NCBI RefSeq assembly: GCF_016862955.1
Contig: NZ_BONY01000014.1
Coordinates: 1 to 64,000 of the forward strand
DNA: 64,000 nucleotides
Reading direction: 5' to 3'
Origin: Rhizocola hellebori
GTDB taxonomy: Bacteria; Actinomycetota; Actinomycetes; Mycobacteriales; Micromonosporaceae
Every line of letters begins with the position of its first letter. Within the stretch, counting starts at the first letter, position 1. Both the position numbers and the translations under genes were made by a program. The notes beneath the pieces were generated by a model that did no database searches, had not been told where the DNA came from, and saw only the letters and a program-made list of their open reading frames with translations. Shown piece by piece: positions 17,946-27,297 of this stretch.

Positions 17946-19159
17946 GGCTGGGTCTCCGGCGCGGCCGGGGCGGCGGCCAGCGCGTGGCTCAGCTCCTCGG
18001 CGAGCAGATCACACTGCCATTGGCGGGCGCCGTAGCCGGTGAGAAAGTCGGTGACGGTCTGCACGTCGATCGGGGAGGGCGGCTCCCAGGCCAGCCGCCG
18101 GATGAACTCCGGCGTGATCAGGTTCTCCGGCGGGAGGGTGTGCTCCTCGGCGGTCTTGGTGACGACCTCCCGGCAGCGGGCCAGCCGCTCCGCCGCGACC
18201 GGATCCTTGTCGGCCCAGCGGTGGGCCGGCGGTGGGCCCTCGAACTGTGGGGCGACCGGCAGGGCGTCGTCGGGCAACCCGCGCGCCTCGGTCAGCGCGT
18301 CGAGCCATTGGGTGGCGAGCCGGCGCACCGACCGGCCGCCGAAGCCGGGCAGCAGCAACAACTCGCGCTCGGTCTTCGGATCCATCTCCGCCGCGGCCAC
18401 GATGGCTGCATCGGAGAGCACCCGGCCCGGGGCGGTGTCGCGGCGCTGGGCGATGGTGTCGCGGGCATACCAGAGCGCCCGGACCCGAGCCTGGGCGCGA
18501 GCGCCGCGCACCCGATGCAGGCCAGAGGTTCTGCGCCAGGGATCGGCCTTGGCTCGCGGCGGCCGGGCCCCATTGCGGGCGAGCGCGGCGAACTCCTCGG
18601 CGGCCCACTCGCTCTTGCCCTGTTCCTCGAGCTGTTCGGCGAGCGCATCGCGCAACGGCACCAGCAGCTCCACATCGAGCGCGGCGTAGGTGAGCCACTC
18701 CTGGGGCAGTGGCCGCGTGGACCAGTCGGCCGCGGAGTGGTGTTTTTCCAAGGCGAAGCCGAGCAGCTGCTCGGTGAGCGCGGCGAGGCCGACCCGTTCC
18801 AGGCCGGCCAGACGCGCGGCAAGCTCGGTGTCGAACAACCGTTTCGGGCGCAGCCCCAGCTCGGCGAGGCAGGGCAGGTCCTGGCTGGCGGCGTGCAGCA
18901 CCCATTCGGCGTCGGCGAGCGCTTCGTCGAGCGCGGAGAGATCGCCCAAGGGCACCGGGTCGATCAGGGCGGTGCCGCTGCCCTGCCGGCGCAGCTGCAC
19001 CAAATAGGCGCGCTGGCTGTAACGGAATCCAGAGGCGCGCTCGGCATCAACCGCCACCGGGCCAGTTCCGGCGGCAAAACGGGTCACCACCTCGCGAAGC
19101 TGCGCCGGGGTGACCGCCGGGGCGGGCGTTCCCTCGGCGGGGGCGGTGAGCAGGGTCAT
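17942..19159 (-). CDS. rnd: Ribonuclease D with HRDC domain
   Basis: A 405-residue DEDD-family 3'-5' exoribonuclease. Exo I VDAERASGF, Exo II HAASQDLPCL and Exo III YAALDVELL are recognisable in residues about 35-205. A C-terminal HRDC domain (about 220-300) follows. The enzyme trims tRNA and other stable RNA 3' ends in bacteria. RNase D next to DUF3000 and hemE is a common actinobacterial arrangement. The ATG at 19159 is seven bases after a TACGGT hexamer. Confidence 0.92.
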   Translation of the reverse strand: MTLLTAPAEGTPAPAVTPAQLREVVTRFAAGTGPVAVDAERASGFRYSQRAYLVQLRRQGSGTALIDPVPLGDLSALDEALADAEWVLHAASQDLPCLAELGLRPKRLFDTELAARLAGLERVGLAALTEQLLGFALEKHHSAADWSTRPLPQEWLTYAALDVELLVPLRDALAEQLEEQGKSEWAAEEFAALARNGARPPRAKADPWRRTSGLHRVRGARAQARVRALWYARDTIAQRRDTAPGRVLSDAAIVAAAEMDPKTERELLLLPGFGGRSVRRLATQWLDALTEARGLPDDALPVAPQFEGPPPAHRWADKDPVAAERLARCREVVTKTAEEHTLPPENLITPEFIRRLAWEPPSPIDVQTVTDFLTGYGARQWQCDLLAEELSHALAAAPAAPETQP

Positions 19160-19166
19160 GAACTAC

Positions 19167-19172
19167 ACCGTA
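19167..19172 (-). promoter_or_regulatory. Leaderless -10 of the RNase D gene
   Basis: TACGGT on the minus strand, seven bases before ATG 19159. It separates transcription of rnd-cupin from the DUF3000 gene upstream. Confidence 0.55.
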
Positions 19173-19186
19173 ACGCCATGATGTTG

Positions 19187-19744
19187 TCAGGTGCGGCGCA
19201 GGGGAAGCGAGGCGACGCCGACGGGCGGTAGCCCCGCGGTGGACGCGAGCAGCGAACACCATGCCTCTAAATGATCATTTACCGGTACCCGCAGTGGAGT
19301 CCACGAAGCCCGCAGCTCAAGATCGGTCGTGGTGGGCCCGTGCAGCCCGCCGAACTTGCTCGAGGTGGTCAGCGTGACGGTTCCCCCGATGGCCCGGTAA
19401 CCCGAGGTCAGCGAGTCGAGCGCGTCGACCAGCCAGGCCCAGCCGACCTGGGGGAGCAGGGGATCGCCGGCCATGTCGGCCTCGACCTCCGCCTGCACAT
19501 AGCAGACCAGGCGGGTGTCGCCTTCCCACGCCTCATGCCCGGCGGGGTCGTGCAGCAGGATGAGCCTGCCGGTGGTGACCTCTTCGCCGTGGCGCAGAAC
19601 GCTGCCGCCCATGGCGAAGGAGTACGGTGCCAGCTTGGTCGGCGGTGGCACCTCTTCCAGCGCGATCTCCTGGCGCGGGTGGACCTCACGCATTGCGCTG
19701 ACGGCGCGCGTGAAGGTCTCAGGCAGTACGGTCGTGAGCGCCAT
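19187..19744 (-). CDS. DUF3000-domain protein
   Basis: A 185-residue protein of unknown function, belonging to DUF3000, an actinobacterial family usually found beside RNase D and hemE. No signal peptide or membrane segment is visible. The strand-rich core runs from FTRAVSAMREVHPRQEIALEE to SWTPLRVPVNDHLEAWCSLLA. Of three ATGs near the 5' end, 19744 (MALTTV) is preferred because a TACTGT hexamer ends seven bases before it. Confidence 0.85.
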   Translation of the reverse strand: MALTTVLPETFTRAVSAMREVHPRQEIALEEVPPPTKLAPYSFAMGGSVLRHGEEVTTGRLILLHDPAGHEAWEGDTRLVCYVQAEVEADMAGDPLLPQVGWAWLVDALDSLTSGYRAIGGTVTLTTSSKFGGLHGPTTTDLELRASWTPLRVPVNDHLEAWCSLLASTAGLPPVGVASLPLRRT

Positions 19745-19751
19745 ACACATC

Positions 19752-19757
19752 ACAGTA
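19752..19757 (-). promoter_or_regulatory. Leaderless -10 of the DUF3000 gene
   Basis: TACTGT on the minus strand, seven bases before ATG 19744. It lies in the short divergent gap shared with hemE. Confidence 0.5.
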
Positions 19758-19821
19758 GGCTCTATTTCCCCCTATCACCCTCCACGGCGCGCCGAGCCGC
19801 GTTTGTGTGAGGATGACTGGG

Positions 19822-20814
19822 ATGGGTGAGCTATTGAAAGCCAGCCGGGGCGAGCGCGTTGAGCACGTGCCGGTGTGGTTCATGCGGCAGGCGGGACGTT
19901 CGCTTCCCGAATATCGGCAGGTCCGCGCCGGGGTGCCGATGCTGGAGTCGTGCCGGCGGCCGGAACTGGTCTGCGAGATCACGATGCAGCCGGTGAGAAG
20001 GCACGGCGTGGACGCCGCGATCCTCTTCAGCGACATCGTGGTTCCGCTGGTCGCGGCCGGGGTGGATCTCGACATCGTGGGTGGGGTAGGCCCGGTGATC
20101 GCGGAGCCCTTCCGCACCGAGGCCGACCTGCCACCGGCGCTCGCGCCCGAGCAGGTGTCGTTTGTGGACGAAGCGGTCCGGCTGCTGACCAAGGAGCTGG
20201 GCGAGGTGCCGCTGATCGGCTTCGCCGGGGCGCCGTTCACCCTCGCCAGTTACCTCGTCGAGGGCGGGCCGTCGAAGCATCACGAGAAGACCAAGGCCCT
20301 GATGTACGGGCAGCCCGAGCTCTGGCATGCCCTGTGCGCCCGGCTCGCCGAGATCACGCTGACCTTCCTGCAGGTGCAGATCGCGGCGGGGGCCTCGGTG
20401 ATCCAGCTGTTCGACTCGTGGGCGGGCGCGCTGTCCGAGGCCGACTATCGCACCTACGTGATGCCGCACTCCTCGTTCGTCCTGGAAAGGATCAAGGTGC
20501 CGCGCATCCACTTCGGCGTGGGCACCGCCCAGTTGCTCACCGCGATGGGCGAAGCCGGGGCCGATGTGGTCGGCGTCGACTGGCGCACCCCGCTAGACAC
20601 CGCGGCCGCTCTGGTCGGCGGCCGCGCGGTGCAGGGCAACCTCGATCCGAGCGTGCTCTTCGCGCCGTGGGAGGTGGTGGAGCGGGAGGTCCGCCGGATC
20701 GTCGCCGAGGGCCGCTCCGCGCCGGGTCACATCTTCAACCTCGGGCACGGTGTCATGCCCGAGACCGATCCCGCCGTCCTCACCCGCGTCGTGGAGCTGG
20801 TCCACTCCCTGTGA
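19822..20814 (+). CDS. hemE: Uroporphyrinogen decarboxylase
   Basis: A 330-residue cytoplasmic enzyme that removes four carboxyl groups from uroporphyrinogen III to give coproporphyrinogen III in haem synthesis. The signature [16 protein letters not shown], the [10 protein letters not shown] Asp region and [13 protein letters not shown] are all present. The start could be GTG 19807, ATG 19813 or ATG 19822. I chose 19822 because GAGG lies nine bases before it and the length fits the family. It supplies the substrate branch used by hemG/hemQ nine kilobases downstream. The stop TGA abuts the stop of the convergent gene in the palindrome TGATCA. Confidence 0.95.
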   Translation: MGELLKASRGERVEHVPVWFMRQAGRSLPEYRQVRAGVPMLESCRRPELVCEITMQPVRRHGVDAAILFSDIVVPLVAAGVDLDIVGGVGPVIAEPFRTEADLPPALAPEQVSFVDEAVRLLTKELGEVPLIGFAGAPFTLASYLVEGGPSKHHEKTKALMYGQPELWHALCARLAEITLTFLQVQIAAGASVIQLFDSWAGALSEADYRTYVMPHSSFVLERIKVPRIHFGVGTAQLLTAMGEAGADVVGVDWRTPLDTAAALVGGRAVQGNLDPSVLFAPWEVVEREVRRIVAEGRSAPGHIFNLGHGVMPETDPAVLTRVVELVHSL

Positions 20815-21870
20815 TCAAGGAGTTGATCGCGGAGCTTCGGCGTAGGCGGGCTCAGCCGCCTGCGGGGGCGAGGACAGATGGCGCGACGGGCGCCATAGCA
20901 GTGAGCCGAGGGCGGCGCCGGTGCCGGCCGCGAACAGCAGCGAGCCACCCCACAGGGATTCGGGCCAGAGCACTCCGGCGGTCGTCGCGTAGGCGATGAG
21001 CTGGAAGGTCCAAATCAGAAACGCGCTGAGGCCGGCGACGATCGGCAGGCCGTAACGCCAGTCGCGCCAGGGGACCTGGGCGATTATCAGGTCACCGGCC
21101 AGCGCGCCTATCCCGGCGGCGATGACGCCGGGGATGAGCACACTCATCTTCCAGTGCTCCGACATCGCGATCGCGGTGCCGAGGCCGACGGCCACGGTGA
21201 GGGTGGTCAGCGTGCCCACCCGGTGGCGGCCGTCGCGCACCTGCCACAGGGTCGGGATCAGCAGCAGGCCGGTGCTCACCAGCACGCCGCCCAGCCACAT
21301 CACCACGACGTAGTCGTCGTCGTAGGGCTGGAAGCCGGTGGCCGGGGCCGCCCAGCGAAACGGCGAAAGCGGGTTGAGGAAGAACCCGGCAGCCATCACG
21401 GCCGAGGTGAGCGAGACGAGCTCGGGGATGGTGGCCGTGGCCGACAGGGCCCGCTGTGAGCGCCAGGCGCTCGTCCCCATCAGCAGAACGCCGGTCATCA
21501 GACCGAGATGCGGCGGGCTCAGCAGCGCGTCGATGGAGGCCTCGATGCCGATCAGCTCGTGCCAGAGCAGGTCGATGGCGCCCGATGCGGCGAAGATGGC
21601 GACGCCGATGGCGCCTCCCCGGTACCCGAGAGGCAGCCTTTGAAATGTTTGAAATGCTGTATCTCCGGGGCGGCGGATCCGCAGCGCGATGATGCCGAGC
21701 CACGCCGCGAAGGCGGCCAGCCCGGAATAGAACGAGGCGTGCCAGGGCGTGAAGAAATCGTCGATGAGGTTGAGCACGTGCACATGTGCCCAGCCGTCGA
21801 AGTGGACGCCTACGACGATCCAAAGCCCGATCAAGGCCGTGACCAGATCACGACGCCACTCAGTTGGCAC
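20815..21870 (-). CDS. Multi-pass membrane protein, unknown function
   Basis: A 351-residue protein with about nine hydrophobic segments (for example VTALIGLWIVVGVHF, IFAASGAIDLLWHELIG, LIPGVIAAGIGALAGDL). His and Asp residues recur at segment ends (HFDGWAHVHVLN, PPHLG). I do not recognise the family. GTG 21870 follows a good AGGAGG site by five bases. It starts nine bases after the TrmB/LuxR-type regulator gene ends, so the two are probably co-transcribed and the regulator may act on it. Confidence 0.7.
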   Translation of the reverse strand: MPTEWRRDLVTALIGLWIVVGVHFDGWAHVHVLNLIDDFFTPWHASFYSGLAAFAAWLGIIALRIRRPGDTAFQTFQRLPLGYRGGAIGVAIFAASGAIDLLWHELIGIEASIDALLSPPHLGLMTGVLLMGTSAWRSQRALSATATIPELVSLTSAVMAAGFFLNPLSPFRWAAPATGFQPYDDDYVVVMWLGGVLVSTGLLLIPTLWQVRDGRHRVGTLTTLTVAVGLGTAIAMSEHWKMSVLIPGVIAAGIGALAGDLIIAQVPWRDWRYGLPIVAGLSAFLIWTFQLIAYATTAGVLWPESLWGGSLLFAAGTGAALGSLLWRPSRHLSSPPQAAEPAYAEAPRSTP

Positions 21871-21879
21871 AGGGTCCTC

Positions 21880-22761
21880 CTAGGACAGCCAGTCGCGTTC
21901 CCTGGCCCACCATCCTAACTGGAGTCGGGAGTGGGCCCCGGTGACCATCATCAGCCGCTGCACCCGGCGCGCGACCGTGCGGCGGCTCATGTTGAGCCGA
22001 GCCCCGGCCGCATCGTCGGTGAGCCCGGCCACCAGCAGGGAAAGCAACTCCCTGTCCTGCATGTCGATGGTGTCGTTCGGCTCCTGGGCCAGCGGGGTGC
22101 CCCGAGCCCAGACCGCCTCGAAGAGCGCCTCAAGGGCGTCGAACAGGTTGCCACGCCGCACGATAAGCGCGTTTTGTTCCAGCGGGAGCAGGGCCATCTC
22201 CCGATCGGCGATCGCGAGGTTGGTGGGCAGGTCGCGGGCCAGCCGCACCTCGGCATCGCCCTTCACCGACAGCTCGGCGAGCGAAAGATCGAGTGCTACC
22301 TTGCGCGAAACACCTTGCGCCGCTTCGGGAATTGGGTAGCCGTCGGCGGGGGAGCGGACCAGGATGCGCAGCTCCTGCTCGGCGACCTGGCAAAGCTGAG
22401 GCAGGGCAAGGGAAACCTCGTGTGGACTGGTCAGCACGGTGATCTGACCGGAGGTCGCGGTGTCCGAAGCGGCCTGTAATTCCAGGCCGAGCCGCAGCGC
22501 AGAGTGGCGGATCACCTCGAGATCGTGTCGTCGTTGCTGGATCAGGTGATCGACGCCGATCTCGAGCGGAACGGCCATTAAACGTTCCTGTCGCAATGAC
22601 GACACCAGGCCAAGCGCATTTAGACGTTCGATTGCCCCCTTTAAGTTGCGCCTGGTCAGAGCGGTGGCTGCGGCAAGCGTCGCGAGCGAGGCCGGACCGT
22701 GACGGAGAAGCCGCAGGTAGACCTGCTCCTCTGTTCGGCTGAGCCCCAGTGCCTCGAACAT
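21880..22761 (-). CDS. TrmB/LuxR-type transcriptional regulator
   Basis: A 293-residue regulator with two DNA-binding modules. The N-terminal TrmB-like winged helix (GLSRTEEQVYLRLLRHGPASLATLAA) covers about residues 5-70. A phospholipase-D-like sensor middle (about 100-210) follows. A C-terminal LuxR-type HTH (LLVAGLTDDAAGARLNMSRRTVARRVQRLM) covers about 230-285. Related actinomycete proteins regulate neighbouring secreted enzymes or secondary metabolism. It is divergent from the subtilase gene, with a palindrome and direct repeats in the gap. ATG 22761 gives the usual MFEALGLS start. Confidence 0.82.
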   Translation of the reverse strand: MFEALGLSRTEEQVYLRLLRHGPASLATLAAATALTRRNLKGAIERLNALGLVSSLRQERLMAVPLEIGVDHLIQQRRHDLEVIRHSALRLGLELQAASDTATSGQITVLTSPHEVSLALPQLCQVAEQELRILVRSPADGYPIPEAAQGVSRKVALDLSLAELSVKGDAEVRLARDLPTNLAIADREMALLPLEQNALIVRRGNLFDALEALFEAVWARGTPLAQEPNDTIDMQDRELLSLLVAGLTDDAAGARLNMSRRTVARRVQRLMMVTGAHSRLQLGWWARERDWLS

Positions 22762-22781
22762 CCAATCACTATGACACAATC

Positions 22782-22805
22782 GTGCCACGTCACATATGTG
22801 CCACG
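22782..22805. promoter_or_regulatory. Palindrome and direct repeat between regulator and subtilase
   Basis: CACATATGTG (22791-22800) is a perfect ten-base palindrome. The octamer GTGCCACG occurs at 22782-22789 and 22798-22805, one and a half helical turns apart (16 bases). The position between divergent genes suggests an operator. The binding protein is inferred to be the adjacent TrmB/LuxR-type regulator. Confidence 0.45.
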
Positions 22806-22849
22806 ATCAATATCTTTTGCGATGGATCGGTAACCGGCAGTGTCGGCCC

Positions 22850-25800
22850 ATGACTGTTCTTGCGACTCGCTCCCGGTGGAGTGCTGTCCTAATAGGAGTG
22901 TTGGCGGCCACCATGGCCGGCAGCCCTACCTATGCGGCTGCAGCGCCTTCCACGGGGGAGGAAAAGGTGTCGGCGGCGGTGCGCGCTGCCGCATCCGCTA
23001 GCGACAAAATCACGTTCTGGGTGACCTTCAACGCGAAGGCACCACTCAGTGCGGCCGCGGCCAAGACCACGAAGGCCGAAAAGGGCGCCGAGGTGAGGCG
23101 GCTTTTGCTGGACACTGCGACAACATCGCAGGCTGGCGTCCGTAATCTGCTCGACAACACGGGCGCTGACTACCAGTCCTTCTGGATCGCTAACCGCATC
23201 AAGGTCACGGGTAGCTCCAAGCTCATCGATACACTGGCCGAGCGCGCCGAGGTCGCGACCATCGAAGAGCTCAAGACCTACAAGCTGCCCGACGTCACAC
23301 CCGGCACCGCCAGCGTGTCCCCGAACATGGTGGAGTGGGGCGTTGATCGCATCAACGCGCCACGGGTGTGGAGTGAGCTAGGGTTCCGCGGCGAGGGAAT
23401 CGTCGTGGCCAACGTCGACACGGGCACGCAGTTCGACCACCCCGCGCTCGTGGCGAAGTACCGCGGAAACCTGGGCGGAGGAGTTTTCGACCACAACTAC
23501 AACTGGTTCGATCCCTCCGAAGTCTGCCCAACCGCCGCTCCTTGCGACAACAACGGCCACGGCACTCACACCATGGGAACCATGGTCGGTGACGATGGTG
23601 CAGGCAATCAGATCGGTGTCGCTCCGAACGCACGCTTCATCGCTGCCAAGGGTTGCGAGACCAACAGCTGTTCCGACTTCGCACTTCTCTCGTCGGGTCA
23701 GTGGATCATCGCTCCGACCGATCTGAACGGTAACAACCCGCGTCCGGACCTTGCGCCCGACGTGGTGAACAACTCTTGGGGTGGCGGCGGTTTCGACCCG
23801 TTCTACCAGGCCATTGTGGACGCGTGGAACGCGGCCGGGATTTTCCCCGCCTTCTCGAACGGCAACAGCGGCCCGTCGTGTAACTCGTCCGGCTCGCCCG
23901 GTATGTACACCAACAGTTACGCGTCTGGCGCGTTCGACATCAACAACGTGATCGCCTCGTTCTCCAGCCGCGGCCCCGGCCTCAACGGCGACGTCAAGCC
24001 GAACATCGCGGCTCCTGGTGTGAACGTGCGTTCATCGATCCCGGGCGGCGGGTACACCACGTTGAACGGAACCTCGATGGCATCACCGCACACTGCGGCG
24101 ACGGTGGCGCTCATCTGGTCCGCATCGCCTGCGGTCAGGGGTGACATCGAGGCGACTCGGGCACTTCTTGACACCACCGCCATTGATGTCAACGACACCA
24201 CCTGTGGTGGAACAGCGGCCGACAACAACGTCTTCGGTGAGGGACGTTTGGACGCCTTCGCTGCCGTGAGTGCCGCCCCGCGCGGTGCGCTCGGTGCGCT
24301 TAGCGGCGTCATCACCAGCGGCGGGTCTCCGCTGGCCGGTGCCACCGTGGTTGCGGACGGGCCAATCAGCCGCACCACGACCAGCGCCGCAGACGGCACC
24401 TACTCGTTCCCGGTGCTCAGCGTCGGGGACTACGTGGTGACCGCCTCGAAGTTCGGTTTCACCACGGCGACCGGCAATGTGACGGTCACCGAAGGTGCGA
24501 CCGCCACGCTGAATCTTGACCTGGCCTCCGCGGCCAACGCCACGATCAGCGGAACCGTCACCAGCGCCGGAGCACCCGTCGTTGGGGCAACGGTGCAGCT
24601 GCTCACCACGCCGCTGTCGGCCGTCACCAACGCGGCCGGCTTCTACAGCATCACGGCGCCCCAGGGCACCTACGAGCTGGCGGTAAGCTCGCCGCTGCGC
24701 TGCGCTGACTCTGTCACGCAGACGGTCAACCTCAACGGAAATGTCACAGTCGACGTCGCTCTCCCTGAGCGCACGGACAGCTTCGGCTACGCCTGTGGCA
24801 CCGCGACCGGCACCTATCCAGACGTGTCCAACCTGCTTCCTTTGACAGGTGACGACGTTCAGCTGGCTATCACCCTGCCGTTCGCTGTTCCGCTCTACGG
24901 TGTCAACTACACCAGCGCCACCGTTACCACGAATGGCAGCGTGGCCTTCGCCGCAGCCTCTGCGACGCAGACCAACGTGGCCATTCCGTCCACCGGCCTT
25001 CCCAACGGCGCGCTCTACCCGCTGTGGGACGACTGGTTCGTCGATGCCCCAGCCGGTGTCTACACCGGTGTGGTCGGCACCGCACCCCACCGCAAGTTCG
25101 TGATCGAATGGCGCAACATCCGCAGTTTCTTCGACACTGCGCAGCGTCTCTCGTTCGCGGCTGAAATCTCCGAAGACGGCAGCGTTGTCTACCGCTACAA
25201 GGACGTCGAGGGGACTAGCTTCGAGTCCGGCAGCAGCGCGACCATCGGTCTGGAGAACGCGACAGGAACCGACGCCTTCCAGTACTCGCTGAACACCTCG
25301 GTGCTCGCGACGGGTTCGACGGCGATCGCCTTCCGCACCACCAAGCACGGCGTGGTCCGTGGCACGGTCACCGACGCCAACGACGGCCTGCCCGTCGCGG
25401 GCGCCACCGTCGCCTTCGACGAGGGCGGCACGGCGACCACCGCGGCCGACGGCACCTACCTTGCCCAGATCCCCGCCGGGGACCGGACGGCCACCATCAC
25501 CAAGGCCAGCTACGAGACGACGACGGTGAGCTTCGCGCTCGAGTCGGCCGACGTGGCGGTTCTGAACACCAGCCTGAAGACGGCGCGGGTCACCGCAACG
25601 CCTGCGGCGCTGGAGGTTGTGGTACCGGCCGGGCAGTCCCGGGTCCGCCAGATCACGGTGACCAACACGGGTGGCCTTGCCACACCGGTTTCGGTTGCCG
25701 AGTCGCCGGACGTTCCGTGGCTCGGCGCGTCGATCGCGTCGGGTTCGCTGGCACCAGGGGCTTCCACCCGGATCACGGTGACGGTTGACGCCAACGGGCT

Positions 25801-26413
25801 TCCGGCCGGAAGTGTCCACAATGGAGTCCTGAAGGTCACCTCGCAGAGCGGCCGCAACCCTGAGCTGCTCATTCCGGTGAGGCTGATCGTTCCGGGCTTC
25901 CAGCAGGCGATCGACTCGGGTAGCAACAACACCCACGTCGACCCGCAGGGCGACACCTGGACCAAGGACAAGGCCTTTGTCGCGGGCGCCGGTTGCGGCT
26001 ACCTCGGCAGCACCACAGTGGTCAGCACCGGCCACGCGATCACCGGGACTGATGACCCGGCTCGCCTGGCCAACGCTCGCCAGAACATGTACGAGTACCG
26101 CTGCGACGGTTTGGCCAACGGCACCTACACGGTGCAGCTCGACTTTGCCGAGCTGACCAACACCAAGCCGAACAAGCGCATCTTCGATGTCATGATCGAA
26201 GGTGTCGAGGTGATCCCGAACCTGGACATCAACCTTGAGACCGGCGGTAACTACAAGGCCATGAGCCGGACGTTCACGGCCACCGTGACCGACGGCGTGA
26301 TGAACATCAGGTTCATCACCCACACCGGTTTCAACAAGCCACTGATCAGTTCGCTGCGCGTGACGCATCGCCCTGATCTGGCGGCCAACGCTGCGGGCCG
26401 GGCCTTCGCCTAG
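22850..26413 (+). CDS. Secreted subtilisin-family (S8) protease with Ig-like and malectin domains
   Basis: A 1187-residue exported serine protease. A signal peptide (about 1-32, ending AAAA-PST) and an I9-like propeptide are followed by the S8 domain with catalytic Asp190 (NVDTGTQ), His237 (NGHGTHTMG) and Ser409 (NGTSMASPHTA). After it come two carboxypeptidase-regulatory-like beta-sandwiches (about 480-630), a beta-rich region, another such sandwich (about 830-910), a BACON/choice-type domain, and a C-terminal malectin-like domain (about 1020-1180). The architecture resembles bacillopeptidase F-type enzymes. A degradative, secreted role is likely. ATG 22850 is chosen because it places the signal peptide at the N-terminus. 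Confidence 0.9.
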   Translation: MTVLATRSRWSAVLIGVLAATMAGSPTYAAAAPSTGEEKVSAAVRAAASASDKITFWVTFNAKAPLSAAAAKTTKAEKGAEVRRLLLDTATTSQAGVRNLLDNTGADYQSFWIANRIKVTGSSKLIDTLAERAEVATIEELKTYKLPDVTPGTASVSPNMVEWGVDRINAPRVWSELGFRGEGIVVANVDTGTQFDHPALVAKYRGNLGGGVFDHNYNWFDPSEVCPTAAPCDNNGHGTHTMGTMVGDDGAGNQIGVAPNARFIAAKGCETNSCSDFALLSSGQWIIAPTDLNGNNPRPDLAPDVVNNSWGGGGFDPFYQAIVDAWNAAGIFPAFSNGNSGPSCNSSGSPGMYTNSYASGAFDINNVIASFSSRGPGLNGDVKPNIAAPGVNVRSSIPGGGYTTLNGTSMASPHTAATVALIWSASPAVRGDIEATRALLDTTAIDVNDTTCGGTAADNNVFGEGRLDAFAAVSAAPRGALGALSGVITSGGSPLAGATVVADGPISRTTTSAADGTYSFPVLSVGDYVVTASKFGFTTATGNVTVTEGATATLNLDLASAANATISGTVTSAGAPVVGATVQLLTTPLSAVTNAAGFYSITAPQGTYELAVSSPLRCADSVTQTVNLNGNVTVDVALPERTDSFGYACGTATGTYPDVSNLLPLTGDDVQLAITLPFAVPLYGVNYTSATVTTNGSVAFAAASATQTNVAIPSTGLPNGALYPLWDDWFVDAPAGVYTGVVGTAPHRKFVIEWRNIRSFFDTAQRLSFAAEISEDGSVVYRYKDVEGTSFESGSSATIGLENATGTDAFQYSLNTSVLATGSTAIAFRTTKHGVVRGTVTDANDGLPVAGATVAFDEGGTATTAADGTYLAQIPAGDRTATITKASYETTTVSFALESADVAVLNTSLKTARVTATPAALEVVVPAGQSRVRQITVTNTGGLATPVSVAESPDVPWLGASIASGSLAPGASTRITVTVDANGLPAGSVHNGVLKVTSQSGRNPELLIPVRLIVPGFQQAIDSGSNNTHVDPQGDTWTKDKAFVAGAGCGYLGSTTVVSTGHAITGTDDPARLANARQNMYEYRCDGLANGTYTVQLDFAELTNTKPNKRIFDVMIEGVEVIPNLDINLETGGNYKAMSRTFTATVTDGVMNIRFITHTGFNKPLISSLRVTHRPDLAANAAGRAFA

Positions 26414-26429
26414 TCCGTGAAAGAAATGT

Positions 26430-26458
26430 GGGGCGGTCCCGGTTCCCGGGGCCGCCCC
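26430..26458 (+). terminator. Rho-independent-type terminator after the subtilase gene
   Basis: A 13-bp stem (26430-26442 with 26446-26458, one U-G wobble) with a three-base UUC loop, 17 bases after the stop codon. There is no U-tract, as is usual in high-G+C actinobacteria. Confidence 0.8.
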
Positions 26459-26471
26459 TCATACTGGGGGC

Positions 26472-26639
26472 ATGCCCGAGGAGTTCACCGACGACGAGCT
26501 TGCCTTCCTGCGCCACGCGCGCTTCGGCGAGCTGCCGGAGCGGGTGCGGCCCGACGAGCTGGTGCAGCTGGTGGAGACCGACCCGGCTCGCGACTATTCA
26601 GCCGAGGATCCGTTCGGCCACCTCAAAGACGCTTCCTAG
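26472..26639 (+). CDS. Small acidic hypothetical protein
   Basis: A 55-residue frame: ATG 26472, stop TAG 26637-26639. It reads MPEEFTDDELAFLRHARFG through RVRPDELVQLVETDPAR to a C-terminus ending HLKDAS. The balanced acidic/basic helical composition looks like a real small protein. The other two forward frames give Arg/Pro-rich noise. No Shine-Dalgarno site is obvious. It begins just after the subtilase terminator and overlaps the 3' end of the convergent HAD gene by 42 bases. The function is unknown. Confidence 0.5.
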   Translation: MPEEFTDDELAFLRHARFGELPERVRPDELVQLVETDPARDYSAEDPFGHLKDAS

Positions 26640-27296
26640 GCGATGCTCGGGCGGCACGTCCATGATCCGGAGTGGATCGATCACGTAGGCGCGGATGCCG
26701 GCCTGACTCGGCCCGACGTAGTCGGCCAGATAGTTGTCGCCGACGAACACCGCGTTTTCGGGTTTGAGGCGTAGCCGATCCATCGCGGCGGTGTAGATCT
26801 CCGGATGGGGCTTGCGCCATCCCACCTGCACCGACAGGACGACCAGGTCGAACAGGCCAGCTATGCCCATGCGGCGCAGATGTCCTGGTACCAGATCGGC
26901 CTCATGGGTATTGGAGACAATCACCAGCCGGTAGTTGCGTGCCAGCTCGGTGAGCCAGTCGGCCATGCCGTCGATGTGATAGACGCCGCCGTTCCATTCC
27001 TCGATGTAGACCGCGACGAACTCGTCGACCTCGTCGCTTCCGGGCATGCGCCCCAGCAGGATGGTGAGAAACGGGCCGGCCGCCTCGACCATCGAGAACT
27101 CTCGATGATCGATCTGGCTTCGCACTTCAAAGCCCATCCAGTGTTCCCGCCACTGGCTGAGTAGCTCCTCGTCGGTCAGCTCGACGCCCCAGCGGGCAAG
27201 CAGCTCGCGTGTTTTGGGATAGCTGGTCACCCCGTTGGCGGAGTCGTACTCGACCAGGGTTCCGAAGAAGTCGAACAGAATGTGGGTCGTCGGCAT
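26598..27296 (-). CDS. HAD-family hydrolase
   Basis: A 232-residue phosphatase-like enzyme. Motif I FDFFGTLV (nucleophile Asp near residue 9), motif II VIVSNT, motif III Lys in WRKPHPEIY and motif IV VFVGDNYLADYVG are all intact, with an alpha-helical cap between I and II. The substrate cannot be read from sequence. ATG 27296 starts one base after the YbaK stop, so the two genes form an operon. A longer in-frame start at 27344 would lie inside the upstream gene. Confidence 0.87.
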   Translation of the reverse strand: MPTTHILFDFFGTLVEYDSANGVTSYPKTRELLARWGVELTDEELLSQWREHWMGFEVRSQIDHREFSMVEAAGPFLTILLGRMPGSDEVDEFVAVYIEEWNGGVYHIDGMADWLTELARNYRLVIVSNTHEADLVPGHLRRMGIAGLFDLVVLSVQVGWRKPHPEIYTAAMDRLRLKPENAVFVGDNYLADYVGPSQAGIRAYVIDPLRIMDVPPEHRLGSVFEVAERILG

Positions 27297-27297
27297 C

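Noticed and set aside
24083-26368. 761-codon open frame on the minus strand
   Set aside because: Antisense to the subtilase gene, with low-complexity Arg/Gly/Val composition and no recognisable motif.
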